Part shown: one piece after another, positions 54,501-64,000 of the stretch | Layout: each line of letters begins with the position of its first letter | Numbering within the stretch: the stretch's first letter is position 1 | Origin: Paenibacillus roseus | Lineage (GTDB): Bacteria; Bacillota; Bacilli; Paenibacillales; Paenibacillaceae | Length of the DNA: 64,000 bases | Direction: 5' to 3' | NCBI RefSeq assembly: GCF_016424485.1 | Contig: NZ_JAELUP010000089.1 | Coordinates: 118,012-182,011 of the forward strand | Translations under genes and position numbers: made by a program | The notes under the pieces: model-generated | What the model saw: only the letters and a program-made list of their open reading frames with translations | Databases searched by the model: none | What the model was told of the DNA's origin: nothing

Positions 54501-57500
54501 GCTTTATTAAACAATGGCACTATCAGTGCTTGGGGGCAAAATGATCTTTATCAGCTAGGAGTAAACAATACTTCATCCGTTACTAAACCTACACCAATCG
54601 CCAATCTATCGTCAGTCAGATCATTAGTTGTCAAAAGTAAGTCTGTGTTTGCCATATTAAATGATGGAACCTTAAAAGCATGGGGAAACAATGTTGATGG
54701 CAAATTGGGGCTGCAAACAACAGCACACACTTCTTCTCCGACAACGGTGCCTAATCTATCAAATGTCAGTTCGCTATCGGTAAGTGATCAGCACGTACTG
54801 GCGGTAGATTCCAAAGGATCATTATACGCTTGGGGCAGCAATGGATCCGGTCAACTTGGTACAGGGGACAGGATAAATCTAAATTCTCCTCACAAAATGA
54901 TTAATTCGGAAGTATCTCTTATTAAATTGGCGCCTAATCAGTCATATGCCATTATTAGCGGTCGTTTGAATGTGTGGGGGTTGTATGCCAATAGTTTGGG
55001 TCTGGGCTCAACGGGTTCAACAGCTAATCGTTTAAGACCGGAGATTGTGAGGAACATAGAGGAATGGAGAGTTTTACCTCAAGATCCTTACGTTCTAAAA
55101 ATCAAATATAAGGCGGGAGCAAGTGTAACGATTCGCTCTTATATGGATTCTAATACATCTATATCAGAGGCTGTTACTATATCTATGCCATCTGACACAC
55201 ATACAATCTCGTTTCCGGTAAACCTGAAAGGTTTGAAAGAAGGCCAACATACCATTCGGTTTGAGGTCACGGATGGATTAATAGTTGCTCAGCAAACCAT
55301 AAGTGTGTGGGTATATGACAGCTCCCTAATTCCATCCATGATTACCGAGACAACAAACACAACAATAAAAGTGACTGAAAATATAGAAGGCAACAACAAA
55401 AATTTTGCTTCAAGTCCAATTCGTTTCTCGGCCAATAATATAACGAGTTCTTGGTTAACCGATCGCTCCACGTTGTCAAATAGAGTTATCTCCTCCGCAA
55501 TTGGCAAACTAGGCGGGAATGGAACCAAAGGAATCGTTATAACCGAAAACGGGAAGTGGATCGTGCCAATCTACTATAGCGCTACGAATGAAGTTAGATT
55601 TTATATGTCGGCTAATCAAGGGCAGAATTGGACTATACTGTGCACTCTGACTGGTCTCACTTCTAATGCTGCGATCACAACCGCAGGTAACAAGGTAATT
55701 GGTATCGTCCGGAAAAATGCGAATGAAATAGCGGGTTTCTCATTTGACGTTGATAAACAAACAAATGTTAATATAGCTTCTTTGCTGAAAACAGTTGATT
55801 TCAATCAAACGGATATTCCTGCTTCAAATAACGTTGCAATTGTGGCAAAAGATGATGCCGTACATGCGGCATGGGTGAGCAAAAATAGTCAATATCCTTC
55901 TGTATACAATATTCGTTACGCCAGAATAGCTGAAGATGGTTCAGCGCTGACCGCTATTGAGCAGGTGACTACTAGTTCCGACAGCTACGATGTATTTAGC
56001 AATCCGTCTATGCTAATCAACAATAATGGAATACCTAGCCTTTTTTATGACCACCAAAATACTGGAAATCGTAGCTATTCCGTTTATGTAGCCAATAGAG
56101 TGAATTCAGCGTGGAAACAGAAGAATCTGGAGCCTATGAGCAGTTATTGGACTAGGGGTGTCAATGCAGCTGTAGACAAGAACAATGATGTGCATATCGT
56201 TTGGACTAAACTAACTAGCGATGGATACGATCATATTTTTTACACCAAACAAAATACGAATGGCGTCTATTCCCCTACCGTGGATTTGACAGCAGGCTTA
56301 ACGACTTACGACCAACAGCAGCCTACGCTTACGGTGGGTCAGAATAACGATGTATTTCTCTACTTTTCTGGCATTGACCCGACATTAAGCACTACAAATT
56401 ACAATATAAGAATGAGAATGCTGAGCAACGAAACATGGTCGGTCATGAAGACAATTACAGCAAATACGTCGAGTGATGCAACTGCACCTGCTGTGATCCG
56501 CAATGCTTTACTGCCTTATCCTGGAGATCCTATTGTTGTATTTGAACATACAAGCAACGGGGTTTTAGTATCAGGTTCTATGCAGAGGGATAATTATTCG
56601 TACACCTTCGATAATCTGACACCGAATACGAAATATAAAGTAAAGCTTGAAGTCAAAAATTTGGATGGAGCGATCACATCCGTTACAAAGGATGTTTACA
56701 CGAAGGCAACAACGCCTGTTCTAACATCTTCTACTTTGTCAGATGGAATTGTGGAGTTCACTGTTACAGACAATAACCCTGCAATAACAAAATACCAGCT
56801 GAAATCTGGTAATAAATATGTAAGTGCCGAAGGTACACTTACGGCTTATCCTGCCTGGATTACATTAAATAATAAAAAGGTGAAAGTGAAAGGGCTTGCT
56901 GCCGGCAAATCCTATCGTTTCCAAGCACAAGCAATCAATGAGGAAGAGGAAGAAACCTCCTTCTCCAACACTGTTCAAATTGGTCCGCCCCCAGCAGCGC
57001 CAGCTACGCCAACCGGGGTAAAAGCAACAGCAACGAATAATACAGTTATTGTTACCTGGAATGCTGTTCCGGAAGCCACTTCTTATCAAATCGAAATGAA
57101 TAACATGGTTATTTCCGTTGGTAATACGCTAAGTTATACAAGTCAGCAGCTAGCTCCGAATACAGTCCACTCTTTCCGGGTAAGATCGGAGCGGGATGGA
57201 ATCTATGGGGCCTGGACGGAACTGACCAGTGTACGTACATTAATGCTTCCTCCTGAGAAGCCGACATTTGTCAGTGCAACTGCATCAAGCAAGATTGTCA
57301 CGGTCACCTGGAATAATGTAAGTGATGCGCTAAGATATGATGTGTTATGGGACGGTGTCCTTGTTGCTTTAGGAAAAACGACTACTTACCAAGCAAAGGA
57401 TCTCGTACCGGGTACAAGACACACTTTCCAAATTCGTTCCGTTAGTGCAGGTGGCATTAGCGAATGGAGTGCGGTGCAAACCATTGAAACGAAGGTGAAA

Positions 57501-58829
57501 GCACCATCAACAGTTCTTCTACTGAAGGTAGATGCGCAGGATACCTCCGTCCAATTAAGCTGGACTGACGACGTGGATGCATCTGGCTATGAGATAGAAG
57601 CAGATGGCCTGCTTATAAGAACTGGCAAGTTCAATTACGTTGAGATTAATGGGCTAACGCCTCATACAAATCATCAGTATAGAGTTCGTGCCGTTAATGA
57701 AATCGGAAGCGGGAATTGGAGTCACATGGCGGGGGCAACGACATATCTACTCAAGACGCCAGGGACGATCACGGATACTCCAGAAGAAACTTCAATTGAA
57801 TATAATTGGACGGCATCGCCAAATGCGACTAGCTACAATGTGGAATTCGACAATCAAATACATTTAGTTCAAACAACCACATTTAAGGCAACGGGACTTT
57901 TAGTGGAATCAAACCACAAGTTTAGGGTTATCGCTAGTAATGAAACGGGAAGTAGTGCTTGGTCTGAAGTGAATTATTCTTCGACTCTGCCTCAAAGACC
58001 GATTGTCCCTAGCCAAATTAATGTTATTCCAAACCATAACTCCGTGTATCTATCATGGGGGCAAGTTGCTGGGAGCACTGGCTATGATATCGAACTTGAC
58101 GGAATAGTTGTTGTAGATGCATTTAATGAAACCAGTTATAGGGACACAGAACTGGAAACCTTCAGCGTTCATACGTACCGGATTCGTTCCCGAAATGAAG
58201 CAATTGCAGGGGAATGGAGTCCTCTGGTTACTGTTCGTACATTACCAGATAAACCTGGATTAGTGTCTGGAGTTTTAATCAATTCCACCAATAACATTGC
58301 GAATGTTACCTGGAAGCCTGATCCGACTGCAACGGGGTACGATATTGAGGTAGATGGAAAAGTTAACGACATAGGACTAAAAACGTCTTATAAACATCAC
58401 AGAGTAGCACCAGGCTCTGAACATAAATACCGCATCCGCATGCGCAATTTGGTTGGAGTCGGAGAATGGTCTGATTTGATCGTAAATAACACACTCACCG
58501 CACGTTTGACAAAAGGGCAATCGGTGGACCTGGGGCTTACCGCTTCTAACGTTACTGATTTTAGCAGGTACACTCTAATGGTGAACTATGATCCAAATGC
58601 AATTGAAATACTGGATCTTTCTACCATGACGGGTAAACCGGAATTATCGCCTGGAAAGATTGAGGGAACGGATATCACGATTACACAGTTTACGCCTGGT
58701 TCGATTACCTTTGTGTGTGATAAAACGATTCCTAATGGAGAAAGCTGGAGCGGCGTCATCAACAGTATTAAGATGAAGGCCAAAGTAAACGGCGGATCAT
58801 CCTTAACCTATACGGTATTGGTCAAATAA
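51591..58829 (+). CDS. Giant secreted RCC1/FnIII repeat protein with cohesin-like end
   Basis: The 2412-residue product has a signal peptide (1-34). About 22 RCC1 repeats (35-1155) follow, pattern F-A-L-L-N-D-G-T-V-K-A-W-G then G-Q-L-G-L-G; this roughly equals three seven-bladed propellers, and the repeats have diverged in DNA sequence. Next come an Ig-like linker (about 1160-1245), a sialidase/BNR-like beta-propeller region (about 1290-1640), about seven FnIII domains (about 1655-2300, W-x-x-V/P with Y-x-I-E turns) and a C-terminal domain (2305-2412: Y-T-L-M-V-N-Y-D-P-N-A-I-E-I-L-D) resembling cohesin. No sortase motif was seen. The RHS gene starts 25 bases later. It may be an adhesin or scaffold working with the RHS protein; that is an inference. 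Confidence 0.9.
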   Translation: MKGLNSSVRLIVVLSLLTQLLFSALGQVSVAYGESNEGLRYNRIANPGNFTLFVKTNGRVSVVGRGDYVMGTGVTSTTNYSALNELPNLSNVKEISANTSSAFALLNDGTVKAWGSNSCTLGAINSTSASPVTFPQLEGIKRIAVGGNFAAALTEGGTVVTWGCNNYGQLGLGNTSNSVYPKTIPNLSDVADIAVGTDFMLAKMKDGTVKSWGNFSNGQLGIGTITASQTSPKEVAGLTNVKAITVGSNFSFAVLVDGSVMGWGYNLNGQLGTGTTSTVNSPAKITDLSNIDYVAAGINHTWAFTTNGEIYVWGNNSSSQLGIKSSLVTNQLKPKLLQQLGSINSIYLGSYTSFVTDQNNQTWALGLNDYSQLGLEDKATKDTLTMINDLNVSDANLDIEVLGRDLSMFSSPFTFTSHMFANDKLYSWGKNTNPAIDPDVAGDLSSPRVITRLGDVKQVTYGEDFALALTKDGKVKSWGVNTSGQLGLGDTVTRTDPTTISGLAGVKKLVAAAGFAVVLMQDGTVATWGKNTSGQLGQGDLTNRTAPKLIPNLQGVKDITAGYNFVVALLENGSVFVWGGNEYGQLGLGNLENRSIPAELTSVTGVKEIASGFYHVIALKDDGSLQVWGRNNNGQLGLGNDVTALNPTSLIINSPIKQIAVTAYSSYVLTQDGKISSWGLNSSGELGHGDTTARLTPVEIISPGDRFSSIITGRSHLIAISKDGSIRMTGSNSYGQLGLGDTANRNKLTVLYGNTKSVQDIITNGKNTFILFEDGSVWGSGENYYGYLGVGDGISRTNFVPINGLSNVQKIELGSNFVLALLKNGTVMSWGLNEDGQLGNGTNIASNKPVLISTSYLSNVKEIFAKGTSAIALLKDGTVKSWGNNANSQLGLGDSSNKVLPTSVNITGVKEVAVGEYFTLALLNSGVVKGWGYNYYYNLGTGNTTSYNAPVDVPNLTDVANVYIDGYSSFALLNNGTISAWGQNDLYQLGVNNTSSVTKPTPIANLSSVRSLVVKSKSVFAILNDGTLKAWGNNVDGKLGLQTTAHTSSPTTVPNLSNVSSLSVSDQHVLAVDSKGSLYAWGSNGSGQLGTGDRINLNSPHKMINSEVSLIKLAPNQSYAIISGRLNVWGLYANSLGLGSTGSTANRLRPEIVRNIEEWRVLPQDPYVLKIKYKAGASVTIRSYMDSNTSISEAVTISMPSDTHTISFPVNLKGLKEGQHTIRFEVTDGLIVAQQTISVWVYDSSLIPSMITETTNTTIKVTENIEGNNKNFASSPIRFSANNITSSWLTDRSTLSNRVISSAIGKLGGNGTKGIVITENGKWIVPIYYSATNEVRFYMSANQGQNWTILCTLTGLTSNAAITTAGNKVIGIVRKNANEIAGFSFDVDKQTNVNIASLLKTVDFNQTDIPASNNVAIVAKDDAVHAAWVSKNSQYPSVYNIRYARIAEDGSALTAIEQVTTSSDSYDVFSNPSMLINNNGIPSLFYDHQNTGNRSYSVYVANRVNSAWKQKNLEPMSSYWTRGVNAAVDKNNDVHIVWTKLTSDGYDHIFYTKQNTNGVYSPTVDLTAGLTTYDQQQPTLTVGQNNDVFLYFSGIDPTLSTTNYNIRMRMLSNETWSVMKTITANTSSDATAPAVIRNALLPYPGDPIVVFEHTSNGVLVSGSMQRDNYSYTFDNLTPNTKYKVKLEVKNLDGAITSVTKDVYTKATTPVLTSSTLSDGIVEFTVTDNNPAITKYQLKSGNKYVSAEGTLTAYPAWITLNNKKVKVKGLAAGKSYRFQAQAINEEEEETSFSNTVQIGPPPAAPATPTGVKATATNNTVIVTWNAVPEATSYQIEMNNMVISVGNTLSYTSQQLAPNTVHSFRVRSERDGIYGAWTELTSVRTLMLPPEKPTFVSATASSKIVTVTWNNVSDALRYDVLWDGVLVALGKTTTYQAKDLVPGTRHTFQIRSVSAGGISEWSAVQTIETKVKAPSTVLLLKVDAQDTSVQLSWTDDVDASGYEIEADGLLIRTGKFNYVEINGLTPHTNHQYRVRAVNEIGSGNWSHMAGATTYLLKTPGTITDTPEETSIEYNWTASPNATSYNVEFDNQIHLVQTTTFKATGLLVESNHKFRVIASNETGSSAWSEVNYSSTLPQRPIVPSQINVIPNHNSVYLSWGQVAGSTGYDIELDGIVVVDAFNETSYRDTELETFSVHTYRIRSRNEAIAGEWSPLVTVRTLPDKPGLVSGVLINSTNNIANVTWKPDPTATGYDIEVDGKVNDIGLKTSYKHHRVAPGSEHKYRIRMRNLVGVGEWSDLIVNNTLTARLTKGQSVDLGLTASNVTDFSRYTLMVNYDPNAIEILDLSTMTGKPELSPGKIEGTDITITQFTPGSITFVCDKTIPNGESWSGVINSIKMKAKVNGGSSLTYTVLVK

Positions 58830-58854
58830 TATCCTTATTACTCAGGAGGCTAAC

Positions 58855-61800
58855 ATGAAAAGGATTTATCGTTGGATTGCAGTGCTGCTTATTGTAACGA
58901 TGAGCATTACAAGCACTTTAAGTGATAGTAGTGCCAGCTATGCTAGTGGTACTTCAGTAGTCAATGCTAATCAAGATGAGACGCTTATGAAGCAAGATAA
59001 TAACTCTATAATAGAAGCATTCAAAAATGAGCAGGGGATCGGCGGAATTAATACAAGCAGTTTTGTCGGATCGCCAACTAATAAACTGGCAGCTAAAAGT
59101 AATCTCCTGCTGGAAGGAGTCCTGACATCTTCTGTATCCAAAGAACTGTTATCCAACATAGGAAGCATCGCTAAATCATTACCTGCTGTAGCTGTTAGTC
59201 AGTCGTTACAAGAGATGATTCATTTTGGTGAGGATGGTGTTTCTGTTTCTACAGGAAACTTTTCCAAAACAATGGTGGATTTGAGCTATGCTTTTGCAGG
59301 GTTCACCGTGAACATGAGTCGTACCTATAATTCAAAAGATCAGCCTGGCGGTCGATTTGGCTTAGGCTGGACGTTTGGCTTCGAAGGCAGTCTCACCGAT
59401 GATGGAAAACTTGTTGTCGTTAAGTTGCCAAATGGCGGAGCACAGATGTTTCAGAATCTTGGAAACGGTACTTATGGAGCGAATGACTCCCACAGTAAAT
59501 TAGTCAAGCAAAATGACGGCACCTTTGTTTTCACAACCAAGGACCAATACAGCTACGGCTTTAATAAGAATCAATGGATTTCTTGGATGGCTGATGCTAA
59601 TGGAAATAAAATTACGATCGACGTTGATAGCCTTGGTAAAGTTAAAAAAATTACGGACGCAGTTGGACGTGTGACAACCGTTGGATACAACGTCAACGAT
59701 CGGATCGTTTCCATTACGGATCCCATGAATCGGATCGTACGCTATGAATACAATGCTGCTAATCTATTGTCTAAGGTCATTGACCCCAGCGGGCAGATCA
59801 TCAGCTATTATGAATACGATCCGTCTGGACTGCTTATTAGTATCAAGAATAGCAAGCAGGAAGTGCAAAATTCTGTTGCATATGATGCTAAAAAGAAGGT
59901 TATCAGGCATATCAATGCATGGGGAAATATCGATACCTATAACTACGGGGATTTGTATACCAAAATTACAAATACAGAAGGTCATGTAACGGAGAAGTGG
60001 TTTGACAAAGCTTTTTATGTCGTAAAATCGAAGGACCCGGACGGGGGTATTACGACAATCACTTACAACTTGGATAGTGAGAAATTTAATCAGTACGGAG
60101 AAATTGAAACCATTACAGATCCATACGGGAATAAATGGAACTATACTTATGATGAGAATGGTAATATTACGTCTATTACTGAACCAAGCGGTGGGATTTC
60201 GGGATATTCCTATAACGAAAAAAATAATTTGATTTCAGAAAAAGACCCTTCCGGAAATATAACACTTTACATTTACGATAGCTCCGGTATTCGTCTATTA
60301 AAGAAGATGGAGGCACTCGACAAAGAGAAAATAGAGACACCTGATCATTTTTCCATAACAGAGTACAACTATTATGTCTCTAGTGAGATGGATCAGCTAG
60401 GGTATAAAATTAATGGATTGCTAAAGTCAGAAGTCAATCCTGAGGGCAATGCCACCACGTATACCTATGATAAGTATGGTTATTTGTCTTCTATAATCGA
60501 TCCCGAAGGTAACAAGACAATTAAAAAAAGCAACCAACTAGGTTGGGAAACAGCAACCATTTCGCCTCTCGGTCATCGAACGGACAATACTTACGATTCC
60601 AATGGTCGTTTGCTGCGGGTTATGGGGCCAGCAGGAGATGTAACCCGCTATATTTATAACGCTGACGGTCAGAAGATTCAGGAAATCGAGCCTCAGCTTT
60701 ATACGGAAGAAAGTGACGGACTGAATGCTGCAAATCCATCAAACAGTTATGCAGACACACTCGGGGGAACACGTTACACCTACGATGCGGGTGGTAAGGT
60801 CAAGACACAAGTTGATCCCAAAGGGAATGTTACAGAATTTAAATATGATAGAAATGGGAATCAAGTTACAAAAGTTTTACCTAATGGAGCAATCTATGAG
60901 TACGAGTACGATACACTAAATCGTGTAAAACAGGAATCTTTCCGTGCATACAATAAAGCATCAACTGTACTGCTCAAAAAGTATGATTATCCACTGTCTA
61001 CTGACGGTAGAAAGAAAGAAATGGTTACATCATACGTTAATGAAACAGAGCAAGCAGTCACGACTACCGTTCGTGATTTTGCAGACCGAATCGTGGAAAA
61101 GGTTGATCCAGACGGCGGTGTTACAACGACGGACTATAATCCGGATGGAACGGTTAATTCAGTTACCGATGCAATGGGTTTTACAGCGTATTACAAGTAT
61201 GATGGTCTTGGTCGTGAGATAGGGAAATGGCAGCCTATCGAAAACGGAAAATATATGTATACGGGACAAATTTATGATCTAGCAAGCAATGTAGTAGAGA
61301 AACACTTTGGAAGGGATCAGATTAGTCAATTTAAAGTTCCCGTCGATGATAGGCTAGCCAAAAACAAGTTTATCTATGATAAGAACGGGCGCGTGACAAT
61401 TGAGACTGACAGCGCCGGACTAAAGCGTGTAATGACTTACAATAAGGATGGTTTTAAAGCTTCTGAGAGTCTATATACTTCAGACAAAAGTGTAAATATG
61501 ACGGAGTATGTGTCGAATCCTTATGGTAAGACCTTGAAAAAAATGGTTCATGCAACAGCCGGTGAACTATCCGATTATCCAGTAACAGATAAGCGAATCG
61601 TAAAGCTGACGACTTTGTATTCCTATGATTTGAATGGAAATTTGATCCAAGAGATCATGCCCGATGGGAGATTAACGAATTATAGTTATGATCTCTTGAA
61701 TCATCAGACCTCTATCTTCAAACAAGGGCTTAATGAGAATAATCTGCCGGTAATGATTACCAGAACAAAACAGTATGATTGGAACGGTAATGTTTTATCG

Positions 61801-64000
61801 GAGACAGATGAGCGCGGCGGAACGTCGGTAAATGAGTATGACGAGCGTGGACTGCTTATCAAACAGACGGATGCGCTTGGGAATGTTCAACTGTTTGATT
61901 ATGATCGCAGCGGCAGGAAGACGATTCAGGTCATGCCGATTAATGTACTACCTAGTCGTAACTTAACGGAAATGAACAGGACCGAATTCCTTTATGATTT
62001 GTCTGGTCGTGTGAAGCTGCAGACGGAAATATTTCAGGAGCAGATACTAAATACAGCAACAGGAGTATTCACGCCAACGAATGTAAGTCGTGTAGTGAAG
62101 GCTTATCAGTATGATCTAAAAGGAAATGTTGTTAAGGAGCTTTCTGGAGAAGGGTATTTAGCTGGTACGGGAAAAAATCCAAATGAAAAAATCCGAAGCG
62201 GCTACGGCACAATTAGTACATATAATGCCAATGGTCAGATAAGCATGAAACTCGACCCGACCGGACAATTGCATAACAATAAGTATACGACAAAATACGA
62301 TTACGACGGTCTTGGACGACTGATACGTGAAACCGATATCGATGGAATTATTAATTCTACCTATTACGACGATGCAGGAAGAGTAACGTCTAAGACCGTG
62401 CGTAAGGCTGCCGACGACATAGAACTAACGCTCGAGTCTTCTACCTATGACAAGGCGGGTCGTCAGCTAACTAAGGTAGACGGCAATGGTAATGTTGAAA
62501 GATATGAATATAATGCTTTTAACAAAGTTCGAAGAGTGATCTATCCATCTGATAAGTCTGTTGAGGAGTGGAAGATCGAGTTTCAGTATGATGTCATGGG
62601 TAATCAAACGAAAAAGTGGGATAACTTAGGAAGAACTGATCTTCATACCTACGACCAGGAAGGCAGAGAGCTCTCACACACCATCAAGACTGACAAACCA
62701 GGGAGCTCGATCACAACACGGACGGCTTATGATGTCAAAGGAAATAAGCGTTTTGAGATCGATGCTAATGGGAACAAGACAGAGTACACCTACGATTTGC
62801 TGGACCGAAAGATCAGTAAAAAAACGCAAGTATCTGGTGTTTCTGGGTTTAGCCAAAGTGCGCTAATCACGAAAACGACGACCTATGAATATGACAAGAA
62901 TAGTAATAAGACAAGGGAAACAGATTGGCTTGGCAACAAAACAACCTACGATTATGATACTTTAAGCCGTCACTATCAGACCAAGAATGCCGACTCAATT
63001 GTTATTGAGAAACGGGCATACAACGGGGACAATTCACAAGTTGTCTCGATGGATGCGCTGAATCAAGTCACCCAATATGAATATGACCGCAATCAACGCA
63101 AAACCACAACTACAGATGGAGAAGGTTACATTAGTCGGGAAGAATTTAATGATGCAGGCTTGCTTGTTGCCAAGATTGATGGCAAAGGGAACCGTACAGA
63201 ATTTACTTACGATGCTGCTGATCAACTGATACGGGTGCGGAACGCTCTTGGGGAAAATACGGAGTATTCTTATGATTTGAGCGGTAATATGATTAGTCAG
63301 GTAGATGGAGCAGGTAATCTATCCTTATTCGAATACAATGCAAGGAACAAGATGTCGCGTCGAATAGATCCAGATGGCGTGACAGAGGATCCTAAGGGTA
63401 TTTTGGTCTACAACGACAGCAAGTTGGAGAGTTATACTTATTTTGCTGATGGGAGCATGAAGTCTAAGAACGATCGGAACGGCAATACGACTAACTATGC
63501 GTATGATTTTAGGGGACTCCTGTTATCGGAGAGTATTCTAAAACCAGGCGAGCTTTCACCAACAAAGGAAAACCAAGTTACCTACACATACGACCCGAAC
63601 GGAAATGAGTTGTCTATGACAGATGCTTCCGGGAGGACATCGAAGTCATACGACGAAGAAAATCGAGTAACTAGTAAATATGTTTCGGGCCTTGGCACGG
63701 TATCTTACGCCTATGATAAAACAGCTTCATTAACAACAGGTTATCTCGCAGAGATGTTAACCGATGTGAAGGGCAATACGACCGAAAAGCAGTATGACAG
63801 GTTGGGGCGGCTGTATAGAGTCTTGTCGAACAAAGTTGTAACAGCAACCTACGATTATTATACCAACGGCAACCGTAAGACTTTAACTACACCCGGTTCA
63901 TTAACAACCCAGTACTCTTACTATAAAAATAACTTGCTTAAAAAGTTGGATAACTTAAGGAACGGCAGTGTTCAGGACAGCTACTCCTATACGTACGATG
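58855..64000 (+). CDS. Secreted RHS/YD-repeat protein (partial, runs off the window)
   Basis: The ATG at 58855 follows AGGAGG (58843-58848), 25 bases after the RCC1 gene. The frame stays open to the window end (at least 1715 codons). It has a signal peptide (about 1-28), a Ser/Ala-rich region, then an RHS-entry domain (about 125-215: G-E-D-G-V-S-V-S-T-G-N-F-S-K, S-R-T-Y-N-S, F-G-L-G-W-T-F-G-F-E-G) and long arrays of YD repeats (Y-D-x-x-G-N/R plus D-P-x-G-N). The RHS core and any C-terminal toxin tip lie beyond the window. It belongs to the same class as the RHS protein at 424-5862, and its pairing with the RCC1 protein mirrors the left edge. Confidence 0.9.
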   Translation, partial: MKRIYRWIAVLLIVTMSITSTLSDSSASYASGTSVVNANQDETLMKQDNNSIIEAFKNEQGIGGINTSSFVGSPTNKLAAKSNLLLEGVLTSSVSKELLSNIGSIAKSLPAVAVSQSLQEMIHFGEDGVSVSTGNFSKTMVDLSYAFAGFTVNMSRTYNSKDQPGGRFGLGWTFGFEGSLTDDGKLVVVKLPNGGAQMFQNLGNGTYGANDSHSKLVKQNDGTFVFTTKDQYSYGFNKNQWISWMADANGNKITIDVDSLGKVKKITDAVGRVTTVGYNVNDRIVSITDPMNRIVRYEYNAANLLSKVIDPSGQIISYYEYDPSGLLISIKNSKQEVQNSVAYDAKKKVIRHINAWGNIDTYNYGDLYTKITNTEGHVTEKWFDKAFYVVKSKDPDGGITTITYNLDSEKFNQYGEIETITDPYGNKWNYTYDENGNITSITEPSGGISGYSYNEKNNLISEKDPSGNITLYIYDSSGIRLLKKMEALDKEKIETPDHFSITEYNYYVSSEMDQLGYKINGLLKSEVNPEGNATTYTYDKYGYLSSIIDPEGNKTIKKSNQLGWETATISPLGHRTDNTYDSNGRLLRVMGPAGDVTRYIYNADGQKIQEIEPQLYTEESDGLNAANPSNSYADTLGGTRYTYDAGGKVKTQVDPKGNVTEFKYDRNGNQVTKVLPNGAIYEYEYDTLNRVKQESFRAYNKASTVLLKKYDYPLSTDGRKKEMVTSYVNETEQAVTTTVRDFADRIVEKVDPDGGVTTTDYNPDGTVNSVTDAMGFTAYYKYDGLGREIGKWQPIENGKYMYTGQIYDLASNVVEKHFGRDQISQFKVPVDDRLAKNKFIYDKNGRVTIETDSAGLKRVMTYNKDGFKASESLYTSDKSVNMTEYVSNPYGKTLKKMVHATAGELSDYPVTDKRIVKLTTLYSYDLNGNLIQEIMPDGRLTNYSYDLLNHQTSIFKQGLNENNLPVMITRTKQYDWNGNVLSETDERGGTSVNEYDERGLLIKQTDALGNVQLFDYDRSGRKTIQVMPINVLPSRNLTEMNRTEFLYDLSGRVKLQTEIFQEQILNTATGVFTPTNVSRVVKAYQYDLKGNVVKELSGEGYLAGTGKNPNEKIRSGYGTISTYNANGQISMKLDPTGQLHNNKYTTKYDYDGLGRLIRETDIDGIINSTYYDDAGRVTSKTVRKAADDIELTLESSTYDKAGRQLTKVDGNGNVERYEYNAFNKVRRVIYPSDKSVEEWKIEFQYDVMGNQTKKWDNLGRTDLHTYDQEGRELSHTIKTDKPGSSITTRTAYDVKGNKRFEIDANGNKTEYTYDLLDRKISKKTQVSGVSGFSQSALITKTTTYEYDKNSNKTRETDWLGNKTTYDYDTLSRHYQTKNADSIVIEKRAYNGDNSQVVSMDALNQVTQYEYDRNQRKTTTTDGEGYISREEFNDAGLLVAKIDGKGNRTEFTYDAADQLIRVRNALGENTEYSYDLSGNMISQVDGAGNLSLFEYNARNKMSRRIDPDGVTEDPKGILVYNDSKLESYTYFADGSMKSKNDRNGNTTNYAYDFRGLLLSESILKPGELSPTKENQVTYTYDPNGNELSMTDASGRTSKSYDEENRVTSKYVSGLGTVSYAYDKTASLTTGYLAEMLTDVKGNTTEKQYDRLGRLYRVLSNKVVTATYDYYTNGNRKTLTTPGSLTTQYSYYKNNLLKKLDNLRNGSVQDSYSYTYD

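Overview
The window looks like chromosomal DNA of a Gram-positive, endospore-former-type Firmicute, most likely Paenibacillus or a close relative. This is inferred from strong AGGAGG-type ribosome binding sites, SigA-like promoters, lipoprotein-anchored binding proteins, a membrane-bound AraC regulator of about 750 residues beside a LplB/YtcP/LipO-type sugar importer, a BmrC/BmrD-like exporter pair and many very large secreted repeat proteins. No tRNA, rRNA or CRISPR array was seen.

Left region (1-11450). The end of a fibronectin-type-III protein is followed by a 1812-residue secreted RHS/YD-repeat protein with a classic RHS core and an AT-rich C-terminal tip typical of polymorphic toxins. 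Two small membrane ORFs follow and are candidate immunity genes. A scar zone holds remnants of IS256-like and IS30-like transposases. Next is a secreted RCC1-repeat protein with 14 repeats (2 x 7), one FnIII domain and a short YD tail that seems to continue, decayed, past its stop.

11250-15500. A heterodimeric multidrug ABC exporter (BmrC/BmrD type) is preceded by a promoter, a 37-codon leader ORF, a possible antiterminator and a strong terminator. This has the layout of a ribosome-controlled attenuator like that of B. subtilis bmrB-bmrCD.

15600-25430. A small Phe-rich LysM-like protein comes first, then a YtrA-like GntR regulator with an operator over its own promoter and an ABC ATPase, permease and membrane-anchored protein. 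A chemoreceptor follows, then a lone NRPS-like enzyme made of a half condensation domain, adenylation, carrier and thioester-reductase domains.

25500-34200. A small secreted protein and a LysR regulator lie on the minus strand. An AraC-type membrane regulator, a sugar ABC importer (two permeases and a lipoprotein) and a short-chain dehydrogenase follow on the plus strand.

34200-42640. A secreted betagamma-crystallin/Vps62-like protein has an unusual leader with two possible upstream ORFs. Behind it is a complete Opp/Dpp-type peptide importer (binding protein, two permeases, two ATPases).

42700-51010. This stretch holds a hypothetical protein, a LacI regulator followed by an M20 amidohydrolase, a GyrI-like effector-binding protein, a second LacI regulator, a GH16 beta-glucanase with a ricin-type lectin domain, an APH-family kinase and a TetR regulator.

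Right region (51590-64000). A 2412-residue secreted protein (about 22 RCC1 repeats, a sialidase-like region, about seven FnIII domains and a cohesin-like end) is followed 25 bases later by a second secreted RHS/YD-repeat protein that runs off the window. This repeats the left-edge arrangement. The recurring pairing of an RCC1/FnIII protein with an RHS protein is the most interesting feature here and may be a Gram-positive surface or toxin-delivery module.
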